DNA of 64,000 nt from an uncultured Prevotellaceae bacterium. Its GTDB lineage: Bacteria; Bacteroidota; Bacteroidia; Bacteroidales; Bacteroidaceae. The notes beneath the pieces were generated by a model. It did not search any database and was not told where the DNA came from. It saw only the letters and a list, made by a program, of their open reading frames with translations. The DNA is taken from the NCBI GenBank assembly GCA_900315105.1, contig OMXX01000011.1, forward strand, positions 14,625 to 78,624, in the 5' to 3' direction. The position numbers and the translations under genes were made by a program. Below are positions 9,280 through 17,667 of the stretch, piece after piece. Position 1 is the stretch's first letter. Each line of letters opens with the position of its first letter.

Positions 9280-10398
9280 TTATAATTTAATCCAAGTTGC
9301 CTTACGCCAAAGAGTCTCCATAGGTCCACGCTGATGATTCTTGTCCCATTGTTTTAGGATGATAATCTGAATGGTAATCATAACGATTCCGACAAGGAGC
9401 GACCACGTAGCACCGAGGTCATCGCAGAGCTTAAAGCCCCATCCATAGAACAAGATTGAGCCGAATACAGATTGCATGAGATAGTTTGACAGACTCATTC
9501 TTCCAAAGAAGCATACATTACCGAGAATCTTGCAGAAAGGCTTCCAACGATACCACAGAAGCACTATGGCAGACACCTCAGAGAACAATATCAGCATATT
9601 CGTAATAGGCTTTGTCCATACGCTGAACCTGCCCATATCCACGAAAGAACCAATGAGGCATAGCGGGAAACATATAATCAGCACCCATAGCCATATACGA
9701 AGGTTATTGCCCTCGTTATAGAACAGACGATGACGACCTACGAGTATTCCGAGATAGAAGAATGCAAGTGTCTGTGTCAGACGACCTGCCCACAAAGCCC
9801 AAGCCAGATTTGCCACATAAGCTATACGCACGTTTGTTATTCCTGACTCCCAGAATGAACCGTTAATGTTTGCTTCTGTTATTTTAGCACATTCAGCCCA
9901 TAGTTCATCCTCAGGAAACTTCCATCCAGACACCAAAGTGTATATCTCTACAGGTTGTGCAAGAAGGAATATGGTGATAGCCCACAGCCATCGTGTAGAT
10001 AGATAGCCGACAGGAATCATCAGCAACCCAATTGACGCATAGGATGTAAGGATATCACCATTGTAGAAGAAGATATTGATTAATCCTATGATGAATAGCA
10101 ACACCATTCGCCACGCAAAGCGCAGAGAGAAGTCCCTACCCTTCTGTTCCTGATTATCTCGCATTATAAAGAAGCTCACGCCAAAGAGCATGGCAAATAT
10201 TCCATACATCTTGCTTGAAAGCAATATCTCACACACAGAAAAGACGGTAGCATCAGTTGGCAAAGCCATAGACTTGTCATCAAGAAAGATGTTGAAGTTC
10301 TCCAGACAATGAAATATTATAATACCCATCACAGCAATACCACGCAGAGCATCAGCTATCTCAATACGTGTATTGGGAAGACCTTTTGTTTTATACAT
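9280..10398 (-). CDS. DUF418 (YeiB-like) multi-pass membrane protein
   Basis: The 372-aa protein has about ten hydrophobic segments. It begins with the family hallmark RIEIADALRGIAVMGIIIFH, contains GRMSLSNYLMQSVFGS, and ends with the DUF418 C-terminal signature GPMETLWRKATW. These proteins resemble acyltransferase-3/heparan-type membrane acyltransferases, but the substrate is not known. It is the first gene of a two-gene operon with the DUF1593 protein and has a good promoter directly upstream. Confidence 0.85.
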   Translation of the reverse strand: MYKTKGLPNTRIEIADALRGIAVMGIIIFHCLENFNIFLDDKSMALPTDATVFSVCEILLSSKMYGIFAMLFGVSFFIMRDNQEQKGRDFSLRFAWRMVLLFIIGLINIFFYNGDILTSYASIGLLMIPVGYLSTRWLWAITIFLLAQPVEIYTLVSGWKFPEDELWAECAKITEANINGSFWESGITNVRIAYVANLAWALWAGRLTQTLAFFYLGILVGRHRLFYNEGNNLRIWLWVLIICFPLCLIGSFVDMGRFSVWTKPITNMLILFSEVSAIVLLWYRWKPFCKILGNVCFFGRMSLSNYLMQSVFGSILFYGWGFKLCDDLGATWSLLVGIVMITIQIIILKQWDKNHQRGPMETLWRKATWIKL

Positions 10399-10435
10399 GC
10401 AATTATTTATTGTTTAGATTTTGATTTTCTGAATG

Positions 10436-10467
10436 CAAAGTTACTAAATAATCACGAGATATCCAAA
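10436..10467 (-). promoter_or_regulatory. Promoter of the DUF418-DUF1593 operon
   Basis: The minus strand carries -7 TAACTTTG (complement of 10436-10443) and -33 TTTG (complement of 10464-10467) with 20 bp between. The predicted leader is about 35 nt. Confidence 0.75.
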
Positions 10468-10504
10468 GAAGTAACATGAATTTTTGAAGACATAAAACGC
10501 AGAA

Positions 10505-11060
10505 TGGACGAACCATCAATCAACAAATGGTAACATAATATCAGTTACCCAAACACAGCCTCGAAGCGTTGCCAAATAATGATTATACATAATAAGACAT
10601 TTAAAGAATGTAGGGGATAGTCCCCTTATTTGGTAACAGATACTATGTTACCTTTCTTTTTTCGTGTGATACCGCCTCTATCTGGTATGATGTCAACAAA
10701 TGCAGTATAATAACAACTAAAACTGTATACCTAAATCTGGCAAAGACACCCCAGAGACAAATGGTAACATAGTATCAGTTACCAAACACACACACCGGGA
10801 AAGGTTAATTTATAATGCTTATTATATATATAAATAAAATTTATTTATATAATAAGACCTTTAGGATGTATGGGGATAGTCCCCTTATTTAGTAACAGTT
10901 ACTATGTTACCTTTCCCTTTTCGTGTGATGTCGTCTCTGTCTGGTATGATGTCAACGAATGCAGTATAATAACAACTATTACTGTAAACCAAAATCAGGG
11001 AAAGATAAAGACTCCCCGGAGACAAATGGTAACATAGTAACTGTTACCAAACACACACAC
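10505..11060. repeat. Compound fold-back region A: tandem copies of a palindromic unit
   Basis: Two diverged direct copies of about 205 bp (10592-10800 and 10854-11060), plus a partial copy at 10505-10560, are built from GGTAAC...GTTACC palindromes. Each full copy opens with the palindrome GGGGATAGTCCCC and has an inverted pair of 24-nt arms that match at 23 of 24 positions. Between the two copies is an AT-rich near-palindrome (about 10818-10856, arms CTTATTATATA.. and ..TATAATAAG). No reading frame of note is present. The layout resembles regions B (30005-30434) and C (45501-45960) although the sequences differ. Confidence 0.85.
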
Positions 11061-11069
11061 CTATACAGG

Positions 11070-11187
11070 TCCGTTCTACCTCCGTTTCAAGTCCGTTGTA
11101 AGTCCGTTCCAGAACTATAGGATCATAGGAGGTATATAGGAGTCACATAGGACTTACATAGGATTTGCTTGGGAGGAAGAATAGGAT
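11070..11187. repeat. 11-bp periodic array 1a
   Basis: TCCGTT occurs at 11070, 11081, 11092 and 11103, exactly 11 bp apart. After a short phase change, TAGGA (once TGGGA) occurs at 11126, 11137, 11148, 11159 and 11170, again 11 bp apart, then at 11182. The spacer bases differ between units, so this is not a simple tandem repeat. It lies between the DUF418 gene start and the BspA-like gene end. Confidence 0.9.
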
Positions 11188-11221
11188 AAAACAGAATGGA
11201 GATTTGAAACAGACCGCCTTT

Positions 11222-11320
11222 CCTTCGTTCATCCTTCGCTATTTGTTCGTTCATCCTTCGATTCTGGAACGAAGAACAAGCGAAGGAACTGCAATTGCAC
11301 TACGGCAGATCTACGAAACG
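11222..11320. repeat. 11-bp periodic array 1b
   Basis: TTCG occurs at 11224, 11235, 11246 and 11257; the complementary CGAA occurs at 11270, 11281 and 11314, with CGGC at 11303 keeping the same 11-bp phase. The two halves are inverted relative to each other, so the transcript of the BspA-like gene would fold into a long imperfect hairpin starting about 30 nt after its stop codon. Confidence 0.9.
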
Positions 11321-11345
11321 AGAACAGAAACAGATATTATTCCTA

Positions 11346-13949
11346 TCATCGTTCTGTCTTTATTTCCTTAAAACCTTTAAATCGTTCGTCATGCCTATAT
11401 GCATATCCTGTACCGATAGGAACATACAGAGTACAGTCGGTTAAATCAAAAAACGGATAACCGTTAATTTTTATATATTCAGGATGCTCTTCACGTAAAT
11501 GTATTTCTGTTAAATTTGCACATCCACAGAATGCCATATCTTCAATAATTGACACACTATCTGGTATTTCAATAGAAATAAGGGAAGAACAATCACAGAA
11601 AGCATTGTCGTGTATCTTCCATGTTGTGTTATGAATTTTACATTTCCTTCTCCCACGAGGACATAATATAAGTTCCGATAAATCTTTTGAATAAAGAATT
11701 CCATCTACTGTTATATAATTTGCATGTGTATCAGGAACTTTTATATTTTCCAATGATTTAAGAACTAATAAACCAGACTTAGCCATATCCTGAATGTACA
11801 TCAAACAATTGGGAATGGAAATGGAAATCATGGATGAACAACCAGTGAACGCTTTTTCCCCAATACTTGTCACACTATTCGGAATCTCAATGGTAGTAAG
11901 GGATGAACAATTAGAGAAAGCATAAGGCTCAATACATGTCACAGCATTAGGAATCTCGATGGCAGCAAGAGAGGAGCAACCCGCAAAGGCCTCGTCTCCA
12001 ATCCTCGTAACGCAATTCGGAATCTTAATACCTTTCAAGGAAGAACAATCTTTGAATATTTCGTCTTCTATACAAGTCAAATTGTTCGGAAGTGATACAA
12101 AAGTAAGAGAAGTACAACCAGTAAACACGCCTGTGTCATATGCACGTCCTACATAGTATCCTATACTTGTCACGCTGTTCGGTATCTCTATAGAAATTAG
12201 GGATATACAGTTAGCGAATGCACCTCTTTCTATTTTTGTCACGCTATTGGGAATCTCAATAGAAGCAAGGGACGAGCACCCCATAAATGCACACTTTCCT
12301 ATATTAGTTACACCATACGGAATATTAATAGAGGCAAGAGAAGAACAACCAGAGAATATATAATGCGCAATATCTGTCATTCTATTTGGAATTCTTATCG
12401 AGGTAAGGGACGAGCAACCTCTGAATGCATATACCCAAATGCTTCTCACACTATTCGGAATTTCTATAGAAGTAAGAGAGGTACAGTTCTCGAAAGCACT
12501 ACCTCCAATACTTGTCACGCTATTTGGAATCTCTATTGAAACAAGAGAAGAACAACCGCTAAATGTTAGCCGTTCAATGCTTGTCACAGTATTTGGAATC
12601 TCGATAGAGATAAGGGATGAGCAACCTGAAAAAGCATTTTCTCCTATGATTCTCACACTATTTGGAATTTCTATAGAGGTAAGAGAAGTACAGCCTGAGA
12701 ATGCACCTTCTCCTATGCTTGTCACACTATTAGGTATTTCAATTGAGGAAAGGGATGAACAACCAGAAAATACATTTTCTACAATACTTTTCACACTGTT
12801 CGGAATTTCTATAGAGGTAAGAGAAGTACAGCCTGAAAATGCACCTTTTCCTATGCTTGTCACACTATTAGGTATTTCTATAGAGGCAAGAGAAGTACAG
12901 CCAGAAAATGCACCTTTACCTATGCTTGTCACGCTATTAGGTATTTCAACTGAGGAAAGGGATGTACACTCCGAAAAAGCATTTTCTATAATGTTTCTCA
13001 CGCTATTAGGAATTTCTATAGAGGTAAGAGAAGTACAGCCAGAAAATGCACCTTTACCTATGCTTGTCACGCTACTCGGTAATTCAATTGAGGAAAGGAA
13101 TGTACAACCCGAAAATGCATTTTCAACAATGCTTTTCACACTATTCGGAATCTTACAATTACCTTGTTTTCGTGAAGGACAACAAATAAGTTTTGTAAGA
13201 TCCTTGGAATATAAAACACCATCAATTGTTGTGAAATACGGATTAGCTGTCGAAACAAATATATCAATTAAGGAAGAACAACCATAGAAAACTCCATTCC
13301 CTATACTCATCACACTATTCGGAATCTCTACAGAAGTAAGCGAAGAACAACCAGAGAATACCACACTTCCAAGGATTATCACGCTATTTGGAATCTCTAT
13401 AGAAGTAAGGGATGTACAATCATGAAATGCACCATTTCCAATGTTTGTCACACTATTTGGAATCTCTATAGAAGTAAGGGATGTACAGCCTGAGAATGTA
13501 TAATCCTCAATGCTTGACACACTGTTCGAAATCACTATCGAGCAAAGAGAAGTACAATCTTCAAATGCCTTACCTCCAATGTTTGTCACACTATCCGGAA
13601 TTTCAATGAAGGTCAAGGATGAACAATTCGAAAATGCACTATCTTCGATGTATGTCATGGTATTGGGAATTACAATGGTAGTAAGCGAAGAAATGCTCCC
13701 ATGCCATTCTCCTGATCGTTTTTCTACCACTTTATCGTTATTAAATTTCCAACGTGGAATCCTTTGACCAGGCGGGACCCAAGTTATCAAATTCGAATGG
13801 CCAACAGGAACAGCATCCCACACTTCTGCGAATGCAAATTTCCCAATGCTTGTCACTCCATCAGGTATCACGACATTTTTAACATTCATATCACAACCAA
13901 CAACTTTCTTGCCATTTTCATTAAATTCTAAGTATGAATAATCTTCCAT
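11346..13949 (-). CDS. BspA-like leucine-rich repeat (LRR_5) protein
   Basis: The 867-aa product is almost entirely 23-residue LRR_5 repeats of the type SIEIPNSVTSIGKGAFSGCTS, about thirty of them, some nearly identical at DNA level. A short N-terminal part (MEDYSYLEFNENGKKVVGCD) and a C-terminal cap (LYVPIGTGYAYRHDERFKGF) flank them. BspA-type proteins bind host or bacterial surface ligands. Here neither a signal peptide nor a T9SS C-terminal domain is visible, so export is not supported by the sequence; a start further upstream is possible but I found none with a signal peptide. Repetitive DNA makes copy-number change by recombination likely. No promoter box is obvious upstream. Confidence 0.92.
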   Translation of the reverse strand: MEDYSYLEFNENGKKVVGCDMNVKNVVIPDGVTSIGKFAFAEVWDAVPVGHSNLITWVPPGQRIPRWKFNNDKVVEKRSGEWHGSISSLTTIVIPNTMTYIEDSAFSNCSSLTFIEIPDSVTNIGGKAFEDCTSLCSIVISNSVSSIEDYTFSGCTSLTSIEIPNSVTNIGNGAFHDCTSLTSIEIPNSVIILGSVVFSGCSSLTSVEIPNSVMSIGNGVFYGCSSLIDIFVSTANPYFTTIDGVLYSKDLTKLICCPSRKQGNCKIPNSVKSIVENAFSGCTFLSSIELPSSVTSIGKGAFSGCTSLTSIEIPNSVRNIIENAFSECTSLSSVEIPNSVTSIGKGAFSGCTSLASIEIPNSVTSIGKGAFSGCTSLTSIEIPNSVKSIVENVFSGCSSLSSIEIPNSVTSIGEGAFSGCTSLTSIEIPNSVRIIGENAFSGCSSLISIEIPNTVTSIERLTFSGCSSLVSIEIPNSVTSIGGSAFENCTSLTSIEIPNSVRSIWVYAFRGCSSLTSIRIPNRMTDIAHYIFSGCSSLASINIPYGVTNIGKCAFMGCSSLASIEIPNSVTKIERGAFANCISLISIEIPNSVTSIGYYVGRAYDTGVFTGCTSLTFVSLPNNLTCIEDEIFKDCSSLKGIKIPNCVTRIGDEAFAGCSSLAAIEIPNAVTCIEPYAFSNCSSLTTIEIPNSVTSIGEKAFTGCSSMISISIPNCLMYIQDMAKSGLLVLKSLENIKVPDTHANYITVDGILYSKDLSELILCPRGRRKCKIHNTTWKIHDNAFCDCSSLISIEIPDSVSIIEDMAFCGCANLTEIHLREEHPEYIKINGYPFFDLTDCTLYVPIGTGYAYRHDERFKGFKEIKTER

Positions 13950-14000
13950 ATTGTTTGTGGTATTAATTGTATATCAAGATTTTAGTGTATTTACTTTAAA

Positions 14001-14040
14001 GTAAGAATAAAGGTATCACAACAATATCCTTTATTCCTAC
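14001..14040. terminator. Hairpin between the esterase and LRR genes
   Basis: A 13-bp stem with one mismatch (GTAAGAATAAAGG / CCTTTATTCCTAC) encloses a 14-nt loop and is followed on the plus strand by seven T. Both neighbouring genes run on the minus strand, where the stem follows the esterase stop by 50 nt without a T-run, so its function as a terminator there is only plausible. Confidence 0.45.
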
Positions 14041-14090
14041 TTTTTTTATATAAAGAGGACAAAAGATCATCAAAGATGATGGATAAACGA

Positions 14091-15245
14091 TTAATAGTTA
14101 ATCCACTTCTTCAAATCCACCTTTCCTTCAAACTTTTCAGCCTTGCGAATGCCTGCTGTATTGACAGGTTTCTCAAAGAGGAAACGGTTGATGAAGGCAA
14201 GAACCTCCGGAAATTGCTCTTCTGGCAACTGACAATGTGGATGATTTCCGTTTATAGAATAACCCATACGGTCAGCAATACCGAAACGCTCCCATACCCT
14301 CATAGCGGCATTTACAGATACGTAGCCAGACTCATCGGCAAGCCATTTGTAGTCGGTGTTACCAAGCATAAGGAAAGCACGAGGACATACGAGGGCGCAT
14401 AACTCATGATGGTCGTATGGCAACTGATAGACGCTATCGCCATGAAACTGCTCCTTGAGGCTATGTTTGAACCAATGATAGTCGGTTCTGTCAAGGTCCT
14501 CAACACCATCTATGGTATGCGATACACGCCAAGCGGCAGCACCACCACCTCCTGGCTCCTGTGCTATGGTAAGAGCTACACGAGGGTCGAAGGCACCACA
14601 GAAGAGTGCCATCTTACCGGCATACGAACATCCCGTTACACCTATATGCTTTGTGTCAATCTTTGTAACCTCTGGGCCGAGAATCTCCAAGCCGTCAATG
14701 ATACGCTGAAATCCCCATGCCCACATGCTATATGCTCCATTATCAATGAGTTCGGGATAGAGACGCACAAAACCATAGTTGGTTCGGCAGGTATCGCCAC
14801 GGAACTGTGAATAGCCATTGACCTGACGCTCATTATAATTCATACGGGCAAGCGGAAGAGGATTGAGCAGGGTATCAGGAAGGGATATACGACTACTGCC
14901 TATCAGCAAAGGATAAGGCGCAGCACCCGTCTTTGGGTACTTGATATGTGAAGAGAGCGTGAGCGATTCCTTACCAACGGTAATGGTGACGAAGAGGGTG
15001 TCGTTATCCATGCGAGCCTTGATCTGGTCACGCTTCACCTCTGGAATAATGCCAATCTCATGCTGTTGGATAAGACTTGAGATTTCGTTACGACGCTCGT
15101 TCCATTCGGTGAGATTACTTACCTCGCCACTTTTCTTTTCCCATTTAAGAGGATTTGGAAGACTATGAGATTCTGTGGTTTGGGCACAACTTACAGTTGG
15201 CATTACAATAGCCAATGTTGCTAGGAGTAATAGAATACGGTTCAT
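14091..15245 (-). CDS. CE15-like glucuronoyl esterase / alpha-beta hydrolase, exported
   Basis: A 384-aa protein with signal sequence MNRILLLLATLAIVMPTVSC; the Cys could be a lipoprotein attachment site. The serine motif is GVTGCSYAGKMA, which matches the G-C-S-x-x-G-K nucleophile elbow of CE15 glucuronoyl esterases; the following QEPGGGGAAAWR holds the usual acidic residue, and NHPHCQ supplies the catalytic His. CE15 enzymes cleave ester links between 4-O-methylglucuronic acid of xylan and lignin alcohols, which suggests work on plant cell wall. It is not in a PUL here. The assignment rests on motif spacing; a related acetyl xylan esterase function cannot be ruled out. Confidence 0.8.
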   Translation of the reverse strand: MNRILLLLATLAIVMPTVSCAQTTESHSLPNPLKWEKKSGEVSNLTEWNERRNEISSLIQQHEIGIIPEVKRDQIKARMDNDTLFVTITVGKESLTLSSHIKYPKTGAAPYPLLIGSSRISLPDTLLNPLPLARMNYNERQVNGYSQFRGDTCRTNYGFVRLYPELIDNGAYSMWAWGFQRIIDGLEILGPEVTKIDTKHIGVTGCSYAGKMALFCGAFDPRVALTIAQEPGGGGAAAWRVSHTIDGVEDLDRTDYHWFKHSLKEQFHGDSVYQLPYDHHELCALVCPRAFLMLGNTDYKWLADESGYVSVNAAMRVWERFGIADRMGYSINGNHPHCQLPEEQFPEVLAFINRFLFEKPVNTAGIRKAEKFEGKVDLKKWINY

Positions 15246-15371
15246 TTACGTCAATTGAAAATTAAAGATAGAAAATTCATTATCGAGTGTAAAATTACAA
15301 CAAAATTCTGAAACTGAGAAGATTTTTAGACGATTTATTGCAAAAAATTCTTTCAAGTCCAGAAAATACGC

Positions 15372-15379
15372 TATATTTG
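15372..15379 (+). promoter_or_regulatory. Putative -7 box of the Gfo/Idh/MocA gene
   Basis: TATATTTG fits TAnnTTTG; the -33 element is not convincing. The leader would be about 110 nt. It lies in the divergent gap (15246-15491) between the esterase and the oxidoreductase. Confidence 0.5.
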
Positions 15380-15491
15380 CATCATCTACTGATCTATTCC
15401 TTATAAAATCATCCCAGAAACAGGAAAGAGATACAGAGTTTTTTCGGAAAAAATTATTATAACAAGGATCAAAAAAAATTAAAACATCATT

Positions 15492-16463
15492 ATGAAAATC
15501 GGAATTATAGGTGCAGGATGGATTGCAGAGAAGATGGCATTATCACTTCAAGCAAAGCCTCAGGATTGCGAGGTTTACGCAATAGCATCACGCAGCATTG
15601 AAAAAGCAAGGGATTTCGCACAAAAGTGGTCAATATCTAAGGCATACGGTTCGTATGAGGAACTTGTGAGTGACAATAATGTGGATCTAATCTACATCGC
15701 AACTCCTCATTCACATCACTATGAGCATACACGCCTTGCCTTGGAGCATGGAAAGCCTTGTCTGGTGGAAAAGGCTTTTACGGCAAATGCACGTGAGGCA
15801 GAGGAACTTCTTGCTCTTGCAAAGCAGAAGGACCTATTCATCACAGAAGCTATATGGACACGTTATATGCCTCTTTCGCATAAGGTTACGGAGATAATGC
15901 AGAGTGGCATTATCGGAGAACCAAGAATCCTGACAGCCACGCTCTGCTATATGATGGAGCACAAGGAAAGGATTGTAAGACCAGAACTCTGTGGCGGTGC
16001 CCTACTCGACCTTGGAGTTTATTGTCTGAACTTCGCAAGGATGTATTTCGGTACAGACATTAAGCGCACAGTTACGAATGTGCATATCGGTCCTACGGGA
16101 ATGGATATGCATGAATGCATCTCCCTATCATACGCTGATGGTAAGATGGCAAATCTGCAATCAGGTGCTTTATGTCTTAATGACAGACAAGGTATTATAA
16201 GCGGTGTGGATGGTTATATCCGTGTTGATAACGTGAACTGTCCAGAACTTGTTGAGGTGTATCGCAATTATGAACTCGTAGCAACATACAAAAAGCCAGA
16301 GGATATGGTTACCGGTTATGAGTATCAGGTGTTTGAGTGCAAGCGTTGTATAGAGCAAGGATTGCTTGAATCCCCAATGATGCCTCATGAGGAAACCCTT
16401 TCTATCATGAAACAGATGGATGAGTTGAGAAAGGAATGGGGAGTGAGGTATCCGATGGATTAA
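15492..16463 (+). CDS. Gfo/Idh/MocA family NAD(P)-dependent oxidoreductase
   Basis: A 323-aa protein with an N-terminal Rossmann fold (KIGIIGAGWIAEKMA), the family IATPHSHHYEH loop, and VEKAFTANAREAEELL where most relatives have EKP. The C-terminal alpha/beta substrate domain begins around residue 125 (EAIWTRYMPL). Closest in appearance to the trans-1,2-dihydrobenzene-diol dehydrogenase-like branch, which act on sugars or related polyols; the substrate cannot be told from sequence. It is cytosolic (no signal) and monocistronic, and its stop codon abuts a palindromic element. Confidence 0.88.
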   Translation: MKIGIIGAGWIAEKMALSLQAKPQDCEVYAIASRSIEKARDFAQKWSISKAYGSYEELVSDNNVDLIYIATPHSHHYEHTRLALEHGKPCLVEKAFTANAREAEELLALAKQKDLFITEAIWTRYMPLSHKVTEIMQSGIIGEPRILTATLCYMMEHKERIVRPELCGGALLDLGVYCLNFARMYFGTDIKRTVTNVHIGPTGMDMHECISLSYADGKMANLQSGALCLNDRQGIISGVDGYIRVDNVNCPELVEVYRNYELVATYKKPEDMVTGYEYQVFECKRCIEQGLLESPMMPHEETLSIMKQMDELRKEWGVRYPMD

Positions 16464-16641
16464 GACCTAACCAAGCCTTCCCCAAGGGAAGGATGTTTTA
16501 TAGTAAAAAACGCTCAAATGAGTTCCTCCATGATTAGAAAGACTAACTACTCCCCCTTGAGGGGGTAAGGGGGGAGGAGCCCTGACACATACTCGGAGAT
16601 ACTCAATCTCCGACTTCCTTTGGGGAGGGACTGGGTAGGTC
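16464..16641. repeat. Palindromic element filling a convergent gene gap
   Basis: Imperfect 24-25 bp inverted arms (16464-16487 and 16617-16641, outer sequence GACCTA/TAGGTC) enclose two smaller hairpins, one around CCCCCTTGAGGGGG and one around CGGAGATACTCAATCTCCG. It begins on the base after the oxidoreductase stop and ends within the stop codon of the ProX-like gene, so it fills the gap. It may serve as the bidirectional transcript end. Its core (CCTTCCCCAAGGG) resembles that of the element at 52024-52160. Confidence 0.75.
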
Positions 16642-17164
16642 AAATATACTCATAACTATTCCCCACGATCTTCAGGTATCTCTCGAAATCCTCTCGACGG
16701 ATAACGACAGTACCCCGACAGTCATTAGGATGAAAACTGAGTGTCTCAGCATCCTTGAGACAAGCATCAAGGAAAAGATGAACATGATGCTCAGTATCAT
16801 TGATAAGTCCGAATGGAGATACACTTCCAGGTTCAAGACCGAGATATTTCATCATACGCTCAGGAGAAGCAAAGCTAAGTTTGCCACAAGAAGGCAATCC
16901 TTGTGCCTGAAGCGTAGCCTTTAAACGAGCCTCAAGGTCGTGAATGTCAAAATCATGGTCGCAATGGTAGCAGATGAGATAATGCTTGTTTCCCTTATGG
17001 TTGCGCATGAAGATATTCTTGCAATGTACACTACCATCATCCTTCCACCAACGCTTTGCCTCCTCTATGGTTTTGCCTTCTGGATGGTTATAACACTCAA
17101 AAGGAATATCGTGCTCCCGAAGATACGAGAGCACGATTTCTTGTCTTGGATATTCTGATGTCAT
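16640..17164 (-). CDS. YbaK/ProX-type aminoacyl-tRNA editing protein
   Basis: The start at 17164 (MTSEYPRQEIV) is chosen over 17215 because the longer form runs into the preceding gene. The 174-aa protein shows the prolyl-tRNA-synthetase-associated editing fold: PFECYNHPEGKTIEEA, KNIFMRNHKGNKHYLICYH, LSFASPERMMKYLGLEPGSVSPFGLIND and a C-terminal FHPNDCRGTVVI. Stand-alone ProX/YbaK proteins hydrolyse mischarged Ala- or Cys-tRNAPro in trans. It sits 4 bp downstream of the DUF5362 gene, so they are probably cotranscribed. Confidence 0.88.
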   Translation of the reverse strand: MTSEYPRQEIVLSYLREHDIPFECYNHPEGKTIEEAKRWWKDDGSVHCKNIFMRNHKGNKHYLICYHCDHDFDIHDLEARLKATLQAQGLPSCGKLSFASPERMMKYLGLEPGSVSPFGLINDTEHHVHLFLDACLKDAETLSFHPNDCRGTVVIRREDFERYLKIVGNSYEYI

Positions 17165-17168
17165 TTTA

Positions 17169-17639
17169 TTAGAACTGAGAATTGTATGAATTGTATGCAG
17201 AAAAACCTGATGCAAATCCTACGATAAAGAGGATGAAGAGAGCAACCAAATAGATTACAATAAAGGTAATGGCAACAATACCCATAAACTTCAATAGTTT
17301 TCTAAGATTATCAGAAGCTGCCTCGAGGTCTTCCTGAGAGTCATATTGGAAAGCATCTTTTACATTACGGATACCAGCAAAACAAAGTTTTATTGGATAG
17401 ATGTAAATAAGAGCTATCAGTATATAGAACAATCCCATTATTCCCATAGTTGCAGGTGAACTTGATGCTGTTATTGAAGACATAGCAAAAACCAAAACAC
17501 CACACAAGATCATCAGAACAACACCAATACACATAAGGATAGTCAGGAACTTTGCCCATTTCATTCCTGATGTGATGTTTTCTTTGATAACGTCAGATAC
17601 CTTTAACTCGTTAGAGTTTTTTTCTTCTAAATTCTCCAT
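17169..17639 (-). CDS. DUF5362-type four-helix membrane protein
   Basis: A 156-aa protein with a polar N-terminus (LEEKNSNELKVSDVIKENI) and about four TM segments (AKFLTILMCIGVVLMILCGVL, GIMGLFYILIALIYIYPI, MGIVAITFIVIYLVALFILF). The loop FAGIRNVKDAFQYDSQEDLEAASDNL is typical of the DUF5362 family. Function is unknown. It is likely cotranscribed with the tRNA-editing gene downstream, and the carboxylesterase gene ends upstream on the same strand only 28 bp away. Confidence 0.75.
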   Translation of the reverse strand: MENLEEKNSNELKVSDVIKENITSGMKWAKFLTILMCIGVVLMILCGVLVFAMSSITASSSPATMGIMGLFYILIALIYIYPIKLCFAGIRNVKDAFQYDSQEDLEAASDNLRKLLKFMGIVAITFIVIYLVALFILFIVGFASGFSAYNSYNSQF

Positions 17640-17667
17640 GTTTTTACAGATAAATAATTAAACAATA

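Noticed and set aside
11070..11320. CRISPR array
   Set aside because: Units are 11 bp and divergent, with no conserved 25-37 bp repeats or unique spacers, and no cas genes are in the window.
11165..11371. 68-codon plus-strand frame in the intergenic region
   Set aside because: It only translates the 11-bp arrays.
12439..13287. Long plus-strand frame opposite the LRR protein
   Set aside because: It is the antisense shadow of the 69-bp LRR repeats; it has a repetitive, unnatural composition and no promoter.
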